Source: an uncultured Bryobacterales bacterium
GTDB lineage: Bacteria; Acidobacteriota; Terriglobia; Bryobacterales; UBA6623
DNA: 64,000 nucleotides
Direction of reading: 5' to 3'
Assembly: GCA_958295955.1 (NCBI GenBank)
Contig: OY282420.1
Coordinates: 3,114,435-3,178,434 of the forward strand
Position numbers and translations under genes: made by a program. The notes below the pieces were generated by a model. That model ran no database searches, was not told the origin of the DNA, and saw only the letters and a program-made list of their open reading frames with translations. Below are positions 9,323 to 17,478 of the stretch, piece after piece. The stretch's first letter is position 1. Each line of letters begins with the position of its first letter.

Positions 9323-11122
9323 TCAATCGAGAAAGAAGACGGCGAAGCGGTCGTCTTCCAGAGCCGGCGGGCCGCATTGCTCGGTCAAGCGGGCGCGCAC
9401 GGCGTCCATTGCCTCGTCAGGCGTCCCGCCCAGTCGAAGCGCGTTTTTCCTGCCGAGGATGTCGCCGGGCGCAACGGCTTCCACCGCGGCCTTGCCGTAG
9501 CTCGCGCGGCGGCGCTTGTGCAGAATGACGGTGCGGATGCCGAGTTCCCGCAGCCGATTCGAGTCGATATCGGGCCGCGGGGCGCCCGCGAGATTGGCGA
9601 GAGCCGGCTCGGACGCCAGCGCATGGAGCGTTTCCGGCGGGTAGGTGCTGACATAGCCGCCGGCGATCGGGCGGCCGTGCATGGTCTGCGCGGCCATATT
9701 GTGTACGCTGCGGTTCTTCTGGTGAAAGGGAATATCGAGCACGGCGCCGGGCCGTTCGCCCGCGCGGCGCAGAAGCGGGGAAGGCTCGACGCGGCGGATT
9801 GGAAACGGCAGCCATAAATACTCGAAGAGAATCGCGCCGGCGATCAGGGGAAACAGCCGCCGCCGCCTTTCCCGGAGCGCCGTCCAGCCCAGGCCCGCCA
9901 TGACGGCGAGCGCGAGGCTCGTCAAAATCAGAAACCTGTTGGCGACGCGGAGGGCCTCGAAAATGGGAACATCCGCAAGCAGCGCGAACGGGAGCGTAAT
10001 CGACTCGACGAGTTGCCCGTCCCAAAAGGGGTTTTTGCCCAGCGACAAAAGCAACGTTGCCCAGAACAGGGCAATCCATGCGGCCGCTTGCCGCCGTTTC
10101 TTCACGGCCGCAACCAGCGCAAGCCCCAAGGGAACGAAACCAAGATAGCAAACGAACCCCGCGGCCTGATACGCGCGCTGCAGATACGCCGGCGTTACCC
10201 GCGATCCGAAAACCGGGTGCGCGTACGCCGGCGTGAGCAGGTACGCTGCGTCGATCCCTCTGGGCGCGGGATCCTTGAAGTAGTAGTCCGATCCTCCGCC
10301 GATTTCGACGAGCAGGGGAAGCGTTGCCGGCAGAACCAGCAGAGCCGCGGCGCCCGCGGCGGCGGCCAAACCGCGTACCGCGGCCGCCGGAGAGGGGCGG
10401 GAGCGCCACAGCATCCACAGCGCCCATGGCGCGAGGACAAGAGTCAGCTTCAAGCCCAGGTGCCAACTGCACAACGCGTTGAGCCCGAAACACAGACCCA
10501 TTGCAACGGCGTCGATCGTGCGTTGCGCCCGCGTCCAGCGGAGGACGTAGAACAGCGTCAGCGGGATGAATTGGGTGGAGAACAGATTGACATGCTCCAA
10601 TGTCTGTTCGATGTGCTGCGGGAAAAAGGCAAAAACGATTCCGGCCAGAAAGCCGGCCTGCGAGTCGCCGGTCAACTCGCGCACGAACAGCCAACCGCCA
10701 AAACCCGACAGCGTCAGCGCCAGGAAAACGCTGAAGTTATAGGCCGCGGCCTCGCCGAAGAGAAGGTTTACGGGCATTGCCGCAATCTGATTAAAGACCG
10801 AGTGCGTATGAAAAACGAGGTCGATTCCGAACGGGTGGAACAAATAGTCGGAATGGTACGGATTGAGCCCCTCCAGCAAGCATTTTTTCCACCACCAGAA
10901 ATTCCAGTAGTTCTGCCACAGGTCTCCCGCTCCGGCGGGCAGCGCGCTGCGCCAGTTGAACGCCAGGGGATAGGTCATCGCCAATGTCAACAGCAAGTAG
11001 GCGCAGGCAACCCGCGGACTGCTGTCGAGGAAGCGGTCAACCCGAGCGGAAAACTGCAAACGGCCTGTCAAGGGCAAGCGTCTCCGCCGCGTTCCGCGGC
11101 GCGCCAACGGTTGGAATAACAA
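9323..11122 (-). CDS. Polytopic membrane protein, GT-C glycosyltransferase-like
   Basis: The protein has 599 residues with roughly ten to twelve hydrophobic segments in its first 430 residues. A short acidic luminal loop (PAGAGDLWQNYWNFWWWKK) follows the first TM helix, as in GT-C enzymes that use polyprenyl-linked sugars. The C-terminal ~150 residues are soluble. This resembles large uncharacterised acidobacterial membrane glycosyltransferases, but no family-defining motif allows a named reaction. The gene lies 19 bp downstream of the M49-like gene on the same strand. Start not firmly fixed: residues 1-30 are basic and could be leader sequence before the first TM at about residue 38. Confidence 0.6.
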   Translation of the reverse strand: MLFQPLARRGTRRRRLPLTGRLQFSARVDRFLDSSPRVACAYLLLTLAMTYPLAFNWRSALPAGAGDLWQNYWNFWWWKKCLLEGLNPYHSDYLFHPFGIDLVFHTHSVFNQIAAMPVNLLFGEAAAYNFSVFLALTLSGFGGWLFVRELTGDSQAGFLAGIVFAFFPQHIEQTLEHVNLFSTQFIPLTLFYVLRWTRAQRTIDAVAMGLCFGLNALCSWHLGLKLTLVLAPWALWMLWRSRPSPAAAVRGLAAAAGAAALLVLPATLPLLVEIGGGSDYYFKDPAPRGIDAAYLLTPAYAHPVFGSRVTPAYLQRAYQAAGFVCYLGFVPLGLALVAAVKKRRQAAAWIALFWATLLLSLGKNPFWDGQLVESITLPFALLADVPIFEALRVANRFLILTSLALAVMAGLGWTALRERRRRLFPLIAGAILFEYLWLPFPIRRVEPSPLLRRAGERPGAVLDIPFHQKNRSVHNMAAQTMHGRPIAGGYVSTYPPETLHALASEPALANLAGAPRPDIDSNRLRELGIRTVILHKRRRASYGKAAVEAVAPGDILGRKNALRLGGTPDEAMDAVRARLTEQCGPPALEDDRFAVFFLD

Positions 11123-11141
11123 CGGAGGGGCCTCTTGCGCG

Positions 11142-12770
11142 TCAGTTTGGCGGCCCCTGCTCGAAAACGATATCTACGGGGATGTCCGCTTGTTCCAAGC
11201 GGTCGAGATCGGCTTGCAGTCGATTGTCGATTGCGCCCATTGCATTCACGAAAGCGGTCGCGCCGGCGTAGTCGCCGTCGCCTTGCAGGCGCAGGATTTT
11301 TTCGGAAAGGGCATTGACCGCGGCCGGCATCTTGTCGAAGTTGACGCGGTAAGTTCCGCTCGACTCGTCGCGGGAAAACGCGCCTGCTTCCCGGAAAAAG
11401 TTGAACCGCAGCGTGTTGGCGACGCCGTGCGCGCTCGAAGCCCCGAAGCGGATCGAGCGGAAGATGCCGGTCAGGAAGGTGACGTAGTTGTCTTTCAGGT
11501 CGGCATCGCCCAACTCGCCTTTTGCGCTCAGCTTGGCGAGCATGTAGAGCCCCAGGATGTCGGCCTTGCCTTCTTCGAGCGCCGCGCTCTTTTCCTTGAG
11601 CGCCTCGCGGACGGTCCCCTTGCCGTCGAGCGTGTTCTTGATGCCGAGTCCGTGCGCAACCTCATGAAACATCGTGTTGGCGAAAAAGGCGTCGAAGCGG
11701 ATGCGGCTGCGCTGGTCTTGCGCAATCAAAACGTCGCCGATCGGAACCAGGATCTTGTCGAACTTCGCTTGCATGGAGTTCTTGAGTTGTAGGCGGCGCG
11801 CGCCCGAGCGAAGCTGCACCTCTTCGTCATTGGGCAGATTGATGGCGATCGTCTTCGCGCCGGCGTTGCAATCGCCTGCATAGTAGATCGCGTCGTAAGC
11901 GTTGAGATCGGAATCCGTTCCGGGCTCTTCCCGCTTGTATTCAGGCGGCACGGGCAAGCCGTCCTGTAAATCGGGCAGCATCGCGGCGTATTTGGCCAAG
12001 CGGGCGCTCCACTGCCTATCCTTCACCAGGACGTATGCCTCGAACGCCGCCTTGTAACCGAACAGCCGGTCTTCGTAGGTCTCGATCGGCCCGATCACGA
12101 TGTCGAGCGCGTTGTCTTTCATCTCCATCCAGGCGAAATCGCTGGGCTGGTAATTGTCGGTGACAAGGGCTTCGGCGCGAAGTTCGAGGTACTTCTTGAA
12201 ACCGGCGTCTGCGGCAAGCTCGGCGGCTTGGCGCAGCAGGTCCGCGGCGGTCTCGAGCTCCTTCCGAAAAACTTGGGAATAGGGCTCGGCGACAAGCTTT
12301 CCGCCGCCGTCGCGGCGGACGAAGGTGTAGAGACTCTTCAGCGCCGCGTCGCTTGCCGCGGCGGCGGAGAACTCTTCTTTCGTCATGTCGGACGGATAAA
12401 ACCGCGCGCCGGGCGGCTTGGGGCCGACGCCGGGCAGAAACGGCGCGTTGTCGTTCAACCGGTCCCACGGCCCGTAGTTGATTGCGGCGAACTGCCGGGC
12501 GCCGGGGTCTTCGATGCCGTCCAGAAGCTCCTGCCGATCGCCGTACGCCTGCCGCCAAAACAAGCCGTCCATTACCCGCGCGGCCTCGATCAGCAGAGGG
12601 AGCATCTTTTTCTGGTTCTCTGACAGAGCGCCGAGGTCCGTTTCGAGCTTGAAGGAAACGTAGTCGTCCACTTTCTCGCGGTAGTTCATGGCGGAAGACG
12701 AAGGGGCGGGCGCCGGCGGGGAACAGGCGAGAGAGCATATGCACGCGAGCGCCCCGACCGTCCGCTTCAT
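11142..12770 (-). CDS. M49-like zinc metallopeptidase lipoprotein (dipeptidyl-peptidase III family)
   Basis: From ATG 12770 the product has 542 residues with a lipoprotein signal (lipobox SLAC, Cys about residue 17) and then a Pro/Ser-rich linker. The zinc motif is HEVAH (369-373) followed by EEGKAD (399-404), the two-motif arrangement of family M49, though M49 canonically has one extra residue (HExxxH), so the family call is approximate. Other landmarks are the N-terminal REKVDDYVSFKLETDL and AYDAIYYAGDCNAGAKTIAINLP. It probably acts at the cell surface as a peptidase or a noncatalytic relative. TTG 12779 is an alternative start. Upstream of the GT-C-like gene. Confidence 0.7.
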   Translation of the reverse strand: MKRTVGALACICSLACSPPAPAPSSSAMNYREKVDDYVSFKLETDLGALSENQKKMLPLLIEAARVMDGLFWRQAYGDRQELLDGIEDPGARQFAAINYGPWDRLNDNAPFLPGVGPKPPGARFYPSDMTKEEFSAAAASDAALKSLYTFVRRDGGGKLVAEPYSQVFRKELETAADLLRQAAELAADAGFKKYLELRAEALVTDNYQPSDFAWMEMKDNALDIVIGPIETYEDRLFGYKAAFEAYVLVKDRQWSARLAKYAAMLPDLQDGLPVPPEYKREEPGTDSDLNAYDAIYYAGDCNAGAKTIAINLPNDEEVQLRSGARRLQLKNSMQAKFDKILVPIGDVLIAQDQRSRIRFDAFFANTMFHEVAHGLGIKNTLDGKGTVREALKEKSAALEEGKADILGLYMLAKLSAKGELGDADLKDNYVTFLTGIFRSIRFGASSAHGVANTLRFNFFREAGAFSRDESSGTYRVNFDKMPAAVNALSEKILRLQGDGDYAGATAFVNAMGAIDNRLQADLDRLEQADIPVDIVFEQGPPN

Positions 12771-12779
12771 GACTTCCAA

Positions 12780-12941
12780 TGTAGCGCAGGCGCCGGCAGT
12801 CCGCGGCGGAAGCGCGGCGCCCCGTCCCGCGGCTATTACTCCACGGCAACGGTCACGCCGGGTTGACTCGCTCTGCCCCCTATGGCCATGATCGCCTCCG
12901 CCGCTTCGGCGCCAAGCCCGAGAACAGCACGGTTTCCTCGG
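12780..12941. other. Intergenic stretch upstream of the M49-like gene
   Basis: I see no supported gene, RNA or clear promoter here. It lies between the M49-like start and the beginning of the left duplication unit at 12942; the open frames crossing it show no family features. Confidence 0.5.
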
Positions 12942-13042
12942 CTGCCTCCACGCCGCCGATGCTTACCCGCGGGCGCTCCGTCGTGCGCCGCAGTTCTCCC
13001 GTCGGCCGCCCGAGGCGCGTTCCGGCTGTTCCCGCGCCTCGG

Positions 13043-13423
13043 TCAACCGCCGAGGAACGTGGAGAGGGCAATGAAAATGCTGAGCAGGGTAAACCCGATC
13101 CCGATCATCCAGCGCAGCGAAGATATCTCGCGCTGGAGCGCATCGAAGCGGGCGTCGGTGGTGTCGAAGCGGGCGGTCACCCAGGTTCTCAGCGCATCGA
13201 TGCGGGCGTCGATCGTGTCGATGCGGGCGTCGGTGGTGTCGAAGCGGGCGGTCATGCGGATTTCCAGACCCTCGATGTCCTTGCGAATGTTCTCCCCGGA
13301 AACGGCGCGGATGTCCTCCAGAGCCTCATGCACCGTGATCGGGTCCTGCTCGATCTTGGCGAAGAGGCGCAGCAAGGCGTCGTGTTTCGGCGGTTCGCTC
13401 GGGGTCATGATTGCGCCTGCCAT
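13043..13423 (-). CDS. Coiled-coil protein with C-terminal TM anchor, short copy
   Basis: The 126-residue protein has an N-terminal helical part (to about residue 50), a coiled coil built from ARFDTTDARIDT-type units, and a C-terminal TM helix (WMIGIGFTLLSIFIALSTFL) ending in GG. Architecture resembles small tail-anchored coiled-coil proteins of the DUF1640/MCUR1-like sort, but I cannot assign a family. It is identical to the neighbouring 144-residue copy except two substitutions (I/F and I/V) and one missing 18-residue repeat. The start is supported by GGAAGG six nt before the ATG, conserved in both copies. Function unknown; probably oligomeric at the inner membrane. Confidence 0.75.
   Translation of the reverse strand: MAGAIMTPSEPPKHDALLRLFAKIEQDPITVHEALEDIRAVSGENIRKDIEGLEIRMTARFDTTDARIDTIDARIDALRTWVTARFDTTDARFDALQREISSLRWMIGIGFTLLSIFIALSTFLGG
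13143..13250. repeat. Two 54-bp repeats inside the short coiled-coil gene
   Basis: Units begin at 13143 and 13197 with TCGAAGCGGGCGTC / TCGATGCGGGCGTC and encode an 18-residue block of the coiled coil. Shorter 18-21-bp sub-repeats of the same motif are nested inside. Confidence 0.8.
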
Positions 13424-13524
13424 AGTTTACCTTCCCATTCTACTCGCACGGGTCTGCAGCGTCTCCTCGACCCCGCGCTGCAACCGTTGGCGGCCGTATG
13501 CGGCGGGCCGCAGCGCGCGTCTTC

Positions 13525-13734
13525 AGGATTCAAAAAATCCTCCACGTCTTGCAGGCAGGTCGTGAACGTGTAATCGGGAAGGCTGTCGAAAAAGATTTTT
13601 CCGTAAGCCTGTTTCAGGATGCGCTTGTCGAGCAGCCCGCGGTCCGCTGCGCTGCGGATCAGCCGCCCGAAGCCCTGCTTCAGCGCCATCCGAACGGCAG
13701 CTTGTCGATAATTACGGCGCTCAGCGATTCGCCG
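13525..13734 (-). pseudogene. Decayed 3' fragment of the dinG-like helicase gene
   Basis: The fragment repeats the last part of the intact helicase (ALKQGFGRLIRSAADRG through FTTCLQDVE) with no upstream helicase domains. A deletion of about 98 bp, not a multiple of three, shifts the frame at its 5' side, a 9-bp deletion removes three codons, and a single-base indel near the end destroys the original stop so that the frame would run on. There is no start signal. It is a by-product of the tandem duplication and very unlikely to be expressed as protein. Confidence 0.88.
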
Positions 13735-13892
13735 ACAAATCCCCCGCCTCCACCCCAGCCAAACCATCTGTCCGCTTACACTCGACTGCCTCCACGCCGC
13801 CGATGCTTACCCGCGGGCGCACCGTTGTGCGCCGCAGCGCTACGTTCGAGCCGTCGGCCGCCCGAGGCGCGTTCAGGCTGTTCCCGCGCCCG

Positions 13893-14327
13893 TCAACCGC
13901 CGAGGAACGTGGAGAGGGCAATGAAAATGCTGAGCAGGGTGAACCCGACCCCGATCATCCAGCGCAGCGAAGATATCTCGCGCTGGAGCGCATCGAAGCG
14001 GGCGTCGGTCGTGTCGAAGCGGGCGGTCACCCAGGTTTTCAGTTCGTCGAAGCGGGCGTCGATCGTGTCGAAGCGGGCGGTCACCCAGGTTCTCAGCGCA
14101 TCGAAGCGGGCGTCGATCGTGTCGATGCGGGCGTCGGTGGTGTCGAAGCGGGCGGTCATGCGGATTTCCAGACCCTCGATGTCCTTGCGAATGTTCTCCC
14201 CGGAAACGGCGCGGATGTCCTCCAGAGCCTCATGCACCGTGATCGGGTCCTGCTCGATCTTGGCAAAGAGGCGCAGCAAGGCGTCGTGCTTCGGCGGTTC
14301 GCTTGGAGTCATGATTGCGCCTGCCAT
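13893..14327 (-). CDS. Coiled-coil protein with C-terminal TM anchor, long copy
   Basis: 144 residues with the same layout as its neighbour: N-terminal segment MTPSEPPKHDALL with KIEQDPITVHEALEDI, coiled coil from about residue 50 to 120 containing three 18-residue units (consensus TARFDTxDARFDxLxTWV), then a single TM helix and terminal GG. Aromatic Phe recurs at fixed spacing, so the helix face is regular. It starts 99 bp after the helicase stop on the same strand and could be co-transcribed with it. No signal peptide, so an N-in tail-anchored topology is likely (inference). Function unknown. Confidence 0.78.
   Translation of the reverse strand: MAGAIMTPSEPPKHDALLRLFAKIEQDPITVHEALEDIRAVSGENIRKDIEGLEIRMTARFDTTDARIDTIDARFDALRTWVTARFDTIDARFDELKTWVTARFDTTDARFDALQREISSLRWMIGVGFTLLSIFIALSTFLGG
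13993..14154. repeat. Three 54-bp in-frame repeats in the long coiled-coil gene
   Basis: Units start at 13993, 14047 and 14101 with TCGAAGCGGGCGTC and a 54-bp period; the third is the least conserved. The neighbouring copy has two units. The unit is a multiple of three, so slippage or recombination changes rod length without breaking the frame. Confidence 0.85.
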
Positions 14328-14426
14328 AGTTTACCTTCCCATTCTACTCGCACGGGTCTGCAGCGTCTCCTCGACTCCGCGCTACAACTGTCGGCGGCCG
14401 TATGCGGCGGGCCGCATCGCACGTCT

Positions 14427-16355
14427 TCAGGATTCAAAGAATTCCTCCACGTCTTGCAGGCAGGTCGTGAACGTGTAATCGGGAAGGCTGTCGAAAAAGA
14501 TTTTTCCGTAAGCCTGTTTCAGGATGCGCTTGTCGAGCAGCGCGAGCAGCCCGCGGTCCGCTGCGCTGCGGATCAGCCGCCCGAAGCCCTGCTTCAGCGC
14601 CAACACCGCCGACGGTATCTGGTACTCCGCGAAAGGCTTGCCGCCGTCTTGGCGGATCTTGCGGATACGCGCGTCGACGATCGGGTCCGACGGCACGGCG
14701 AACGGCAGCTTGTCGATAATTACGGCGCTCAGCGATTCGCCGGGAACATCGACCCCCTGCCAGAAGCTCGCCGTCGCGAACAAGACGCTGTGCGGAGTCT
14801 CGCGGAATTCTTCGAGCAATGCCGAATGCGGAGCCTGTCCTTGCAGCAGGCACGGAAACTCAAGCGAAAACGAGATCTGCCGGTGGAAGATATGCATCTG
14901 CCGATAGCTCGTGAACAGCACGAACGCCCGGCCGCGGCTGCACGCCAGCAGCCGTGCCGCTTCGGCGGCGGCGCGCGCGGCGAATTGCGGGTCGCGCGGG
15001 TCGGGCAGATGCTCGGGCACGTAGAACAGCGCTTGACCGCGGTAGTCGAAATGCCCGGGCGCCAGCAGTTCCCGCGGCGCATCCAGGCCGAGCCGCGTGC
15101 GCATGAACTCGAATCCTTCGTTTACCGCCAGCGTGGCCGAGGTCAGCACAACGCTGTCCACCGCGGCGAAAAGCCGCTCGGCCAGGATTTCCGCAACGTC
15201 GATCGGTGTTGCCTGCAAGAAAACTCCCCGGCCGCGCCTTTCGACCCAATAAACGAAAACCGCGTCGTCGCCCTCGAGAATCGTTTGCAAGGCGCCGGTG
15301 AGTTCCACGACGCGGTTCTCGAGCGGCAGGATCTCGTCGGTGCGCTCCCGCACGAGCTTCAACCGGCCGCCGAGCGCTTGCAGCGCGGCCGATAGCCCCG
15401 AACATTCCCGTTCGTGCTTGCGGATGAACTGTTCCCGGTCGCGAAAGCCCCGGCGGTCTTGCACCTCGTCGAACAAGGCGAAGAACTCCTCTGACCGAAT
15501 CCGCAGCGCATTGACCGCGCGGTCCAACTCGGCCGAGCCGAAACCTTCTCGCGCCGCAACCGCTTGAATGTCGCGGGCAAGCTCTTCGAAACGGTAGTTG
15601 CTGATTTGCACGCCGAAGTGCTGCCCGGCAACATTCTCGATTTCATGCGCCTCGTCGAAGACAACGACCTGGTGCTGGGGCAGAATGGCGCCGAAATCGT
15701 TTTCCTTCAAGGCCAAGTCGGCAAAGAACAGATGGTGGTTGACAATGACGATGTCGGCTTCGCGCGCCCGGCGATGCATTTGAGTGATGAAACAGCGGTC
15801 GAATTGCTCGCACTTCTGCCCGCTGCAAAGCTCGCGGCGCGCATCGAGCTTGGGCCAGAGGCTGCTGTCGGCCGGCAAGCGCCGCAACTCGGCCCGGTCG
15901 CCGGTCTCGGTTTCCGGCTCCCACTCCTGGATTACGGAGAAGTCCGTGACTTCTTCGAGGCCTTCGAGGACAGGGCGTTTTTCCGCCGCATACAATTTCT
16001 CGCGGCAAAGAAAGTTCGCGCGGCCTTTCATGTAAGCGACGCGCAGCTTGCGCCCCAGCGCCCGTTCCAGGAAGGGAATATCTTTCTGGAAGAGTTGCTC
16101 TTGCAGGTTTTTGGTTCCCGTCGAGATGACCGCCCGCCGCCCGGCGGCGATCAGCGGGACCAGGTAGGCCAAGGTCTTGCCGGTCCCGGTGCCGGCCTCG
16201 ACGATGAGATGGCGTTGTTCGTCGATTGCCGCCTCGACTTCGCGGGCCATCTCGAGTTGGTCGGGGCGGAATTCCCATTTCCCGAGATGCCTGGAAAGCA
16301 TGCCGCCTCTGCGGAAGAATTCGCGGACGCTCAGCGCTGAGGGAGAAGCAGCCAA
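14427..16355 (-). CDS. dinG: DinG/XPD-family ATP-dependent DNA helicase
   Basis: The 642-residue superfamily-2 helicase has Walker A GTGTGK (55-60), DEAH box (234-237), and C-terminal motifs FATASFWQGVDVPG and KQGFGRLIRS. Four cysteines at about 117, 177, 182 and 188 (FLCREK, CSGQKCEQFDRC) match the XPD/DinG iron-sulfur cluster, so it should be a 5'-3' helicase acting on recombination or repair intermediates. No exonuclease domain is present. The start is TTG 16355, kept because the preceding SVREFFRRGG segment is family-conserved; ATG 16301 has a better RBS but would cut it. Its 3' end was copied into the pseudogene to the left. Confidence 0.9.
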   Translation of the reverse strand: MAASPSALSVREFFRRGGMLSRHLGKWEFRPDQLEMAREVEAAIDEQRHLIVEAGTGTGKTLAYLVPLIAAGRRAVISTGTKNLQEQLFQKDIPFLERALGRKLRVAYMKGRANFLCREKLYAAEKRPVLEGLEEVTDFSVIQEWEPETETGDRAELRRLPADSSLWPKLDARRELCSGQKCEQFDRCFITQMHRRAREADIVIVNHHLFFADLALKENDFGAILPQHQVVVFDEAHEIENVAGQHFGVQISNYRFEELARDIQAVAAREGFGSAELDRAVNALRIRSEEFFALFDEVQDRRGFRDREQFIRKHERECSGLSAALQALGGRLKLVRERTDEILPLENRVVELTGALQTILEGDDAVFVYWVERRGRGVFLQATPIDVAEILAERLFAAVDSVVLTSATLAVNEGFEFMRTRLGLDAPRELLAPGHFDYRGQALFYVPEHLPDPRDPQFAARAAAEAARLLACSRGRAFVLFTSYRQMHIFHRQISFSLEFPCLLQGQAPHSALLEEFRETPHSVLFATASFWQGVDVPGESLSAVIIDKLPFAVPSDPIVDARIRKIRQDGGKPFAEYQIPSAVLALKQGFGRLIRSAADRGLLALLDKRILKQAYGKIFFDSLPDYTFTTCLQDVEEFFES

Positions 16356-16370
16356 GGGAAAATCTTACCG

Positions 16371-17441
16371 CTATGCGGCTTCGGCGGCTGCCGGGCGCAC
16401 CCGGCTGCTGCGCGAACGCGCCCGCAAGCTTTCGCGGTATCCTTGCAGCAGCCCGACCGCCGTGGCGACGACCAGCGGGCCGACGATCAAGCCGACCAGA
16501 CCGAAGGTTTTTACCCCGCCCAACAGGCTCACCAGGACAAGCAGCCCGTTGAGTTGCGAGCGGCCGGCAATCAGAATCGGACGCAGCACGTTGTCGATGC
16601 CGCTGATGACAAACGTCCCCAGCAGGAGCATCAGTATCCCGCGCCCGGTCTCGCCTGCGGCCAGCAGGCCGACCCCGATGGGCGCCCAGACCAGGTAGGG
16701 CCCGATAATAGGCAAGAATGCCAGGAACCCGCAGACCACGCCCCAGAACAGCGGCGTCGCGATGCCGAGAGACCAGAAAATGACGCCGCCCGCCAAGCCT
16801 TGGCAGAAGGCGACAACCAATCCGCTCGAAACGGTAACGGCAACCAGCTCGCTGACCTGCCGGAACATGAGGTCGCGGTGATCCCCTCCCATCGGCGAGA
16901 CGTCGCGAATCAAGCGCACGACACGCGGGCCGTCGCGAAACAGATAGAACATGGCGAACAGCATCACGATCAGGTCGAACGCCCAGGCCGCAACATCTCC
17001 CGCCAGGCGCGCCGATTGCTCCGCCAGGAAGCCTCTGGCGTTACGCACGGCGGCGTCCACCGTCGATTCGATGTCGGCCGACGGAATGGCGAGACTTTCC
17101 AGGAACTGCGTTACGATTTCCGGGACTCGCGGCAACCAATCGACGGAACGCACCGCGGCCAGGGCTTCGCCCACAAACGCCGGAATGAGCCAGGTCGCGG
17201 GGCCGACGAGCAGGAAAGTCACGGTCAGGACGCTCAGCAATGCAGCGGCATTCGGACGCTGCAAGCGTTCTTCGAGCTTTGCATGCCAGGGAAAAAGGAA
17301 AATCGTGAGAACCGCGGCCCAAGTCAGCGCCGTCAAGAAGGGCTGAACGACCCGAACCAGGAAATAGACGAGCACGGCAACCAGGATCCACGACAAGATC
17401 TCTTGCTGCAGCCGCCGATTCCCGCCGGACAGTACCGTCAC
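16371..17441 (-). CDS. AI-2E family transporter (PerM/UPF0118)
   Basis: A 356-residue inner-membrane protein with the family's two N-terminal TM helices (ILVAVLVYFLVRVVQPFL), a central soluble segment (residues about 75-150) and a C-terminal bundle of TM helices ending with GLVGLIVGPLVVATAVGLL, a hallmark of the family. Members export small molecules or sodium/proton-coupled substrates and not all handle AI-2. It starts with GTG 17441 and ends 15 bp from the helicase start; the glycosyltransferase upstream ends 37 bp away. The substrate cannot be read from sequence. Confidence 0.88.
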   Translation of the reverse strand: MTVLSGGNRRLQQEILSWILVAVLVYFLVRVVQPFLTALTWAAVLTIFLFPWHAKLEERLQRPNAAALLSVLTVTFLLVGPATWLIPAFVGEALAAVRSVDWLPRVPEIVTQFLESLAIPSADIESTVDAAVRNARGFLAEQSARLAGDVAAWAFDLIVMLFAMFYLFRDGPRVVRLIRDVSPMGGDHRDLMFRQVSELVAVTVSSGLVVAFCQGLAGGVIFWSLGIATPLFWGVVCGFLAFLPIIGPYLVWAPIGVGLLAAGETGRGILMLLLGTFVISGIDNVLRPILIAGRSQLNGLLVLVSLLGGVKTFGLVGLIVGPLVVATAVGLLQGYRESLRARSRSSRVRPAAAEAA

Positions 17442-17478
17442 TCAATCTGAGTATAACGGCGGCCCGGTTGCACGACCG

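Larger units (their letters stand above)
12942..13734. repeat. Left unit of a ~0.8-0.95 kb tandem duplication
   Basis: This block is nearly identical to 13786-14742. It contains a downstream spacer, the shorter coiled-coil gene and a truncated helicase 3' end. Relative to the right unit it lacks one 54-bp repeat, a 9-bp direct-repeat copy and about 98 bp of helicase sequence; these losses together account for the 164-bp length difference. It ends abruptly at the shared CGATTCGCCG, after which about 50 bp are unrelated. Confidence 0.9.
13786..14742. repeat. Right unit of the tandem duplication
   Basis: This is the presumed parental copy, since it contains the intact 3' end of the helicase gene plus the longer coiled-coil gene and the following spacer. 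The left boundary is CTGCCTCCACGCCGCCGATG, also found at 12942. The two spacer copies differ more (several small indels) than the coding copies, which suggests selection on the coiled-coil gene after duplication. Confidence 0.88.

Noticed and set aside
13143..14154. CRISPR-like array
   Set aside because: The 54-bp repeats are adjacent, in frame with an ORF and encode a heptad-like coiled coil; there are no unique spacers and no cas genes.
12863..15395. Several long plus-strand frames over the duplicated region and the helicase (e.g. 13803-15395)
   Set aside because: They are antisense shadows; the repeated Ser/Arg content comes from the minus-strand coiled-coil repeats.
12942..16355. Novel antiphage defence system (helicase plus membrane coiled coil)
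   Set aside because: The helicase is an ordinary DinG type, the coiled-coil gene is not linked to any nuclease, and no second defence gene is nearby. The duplication is real but the system idea is not supported.
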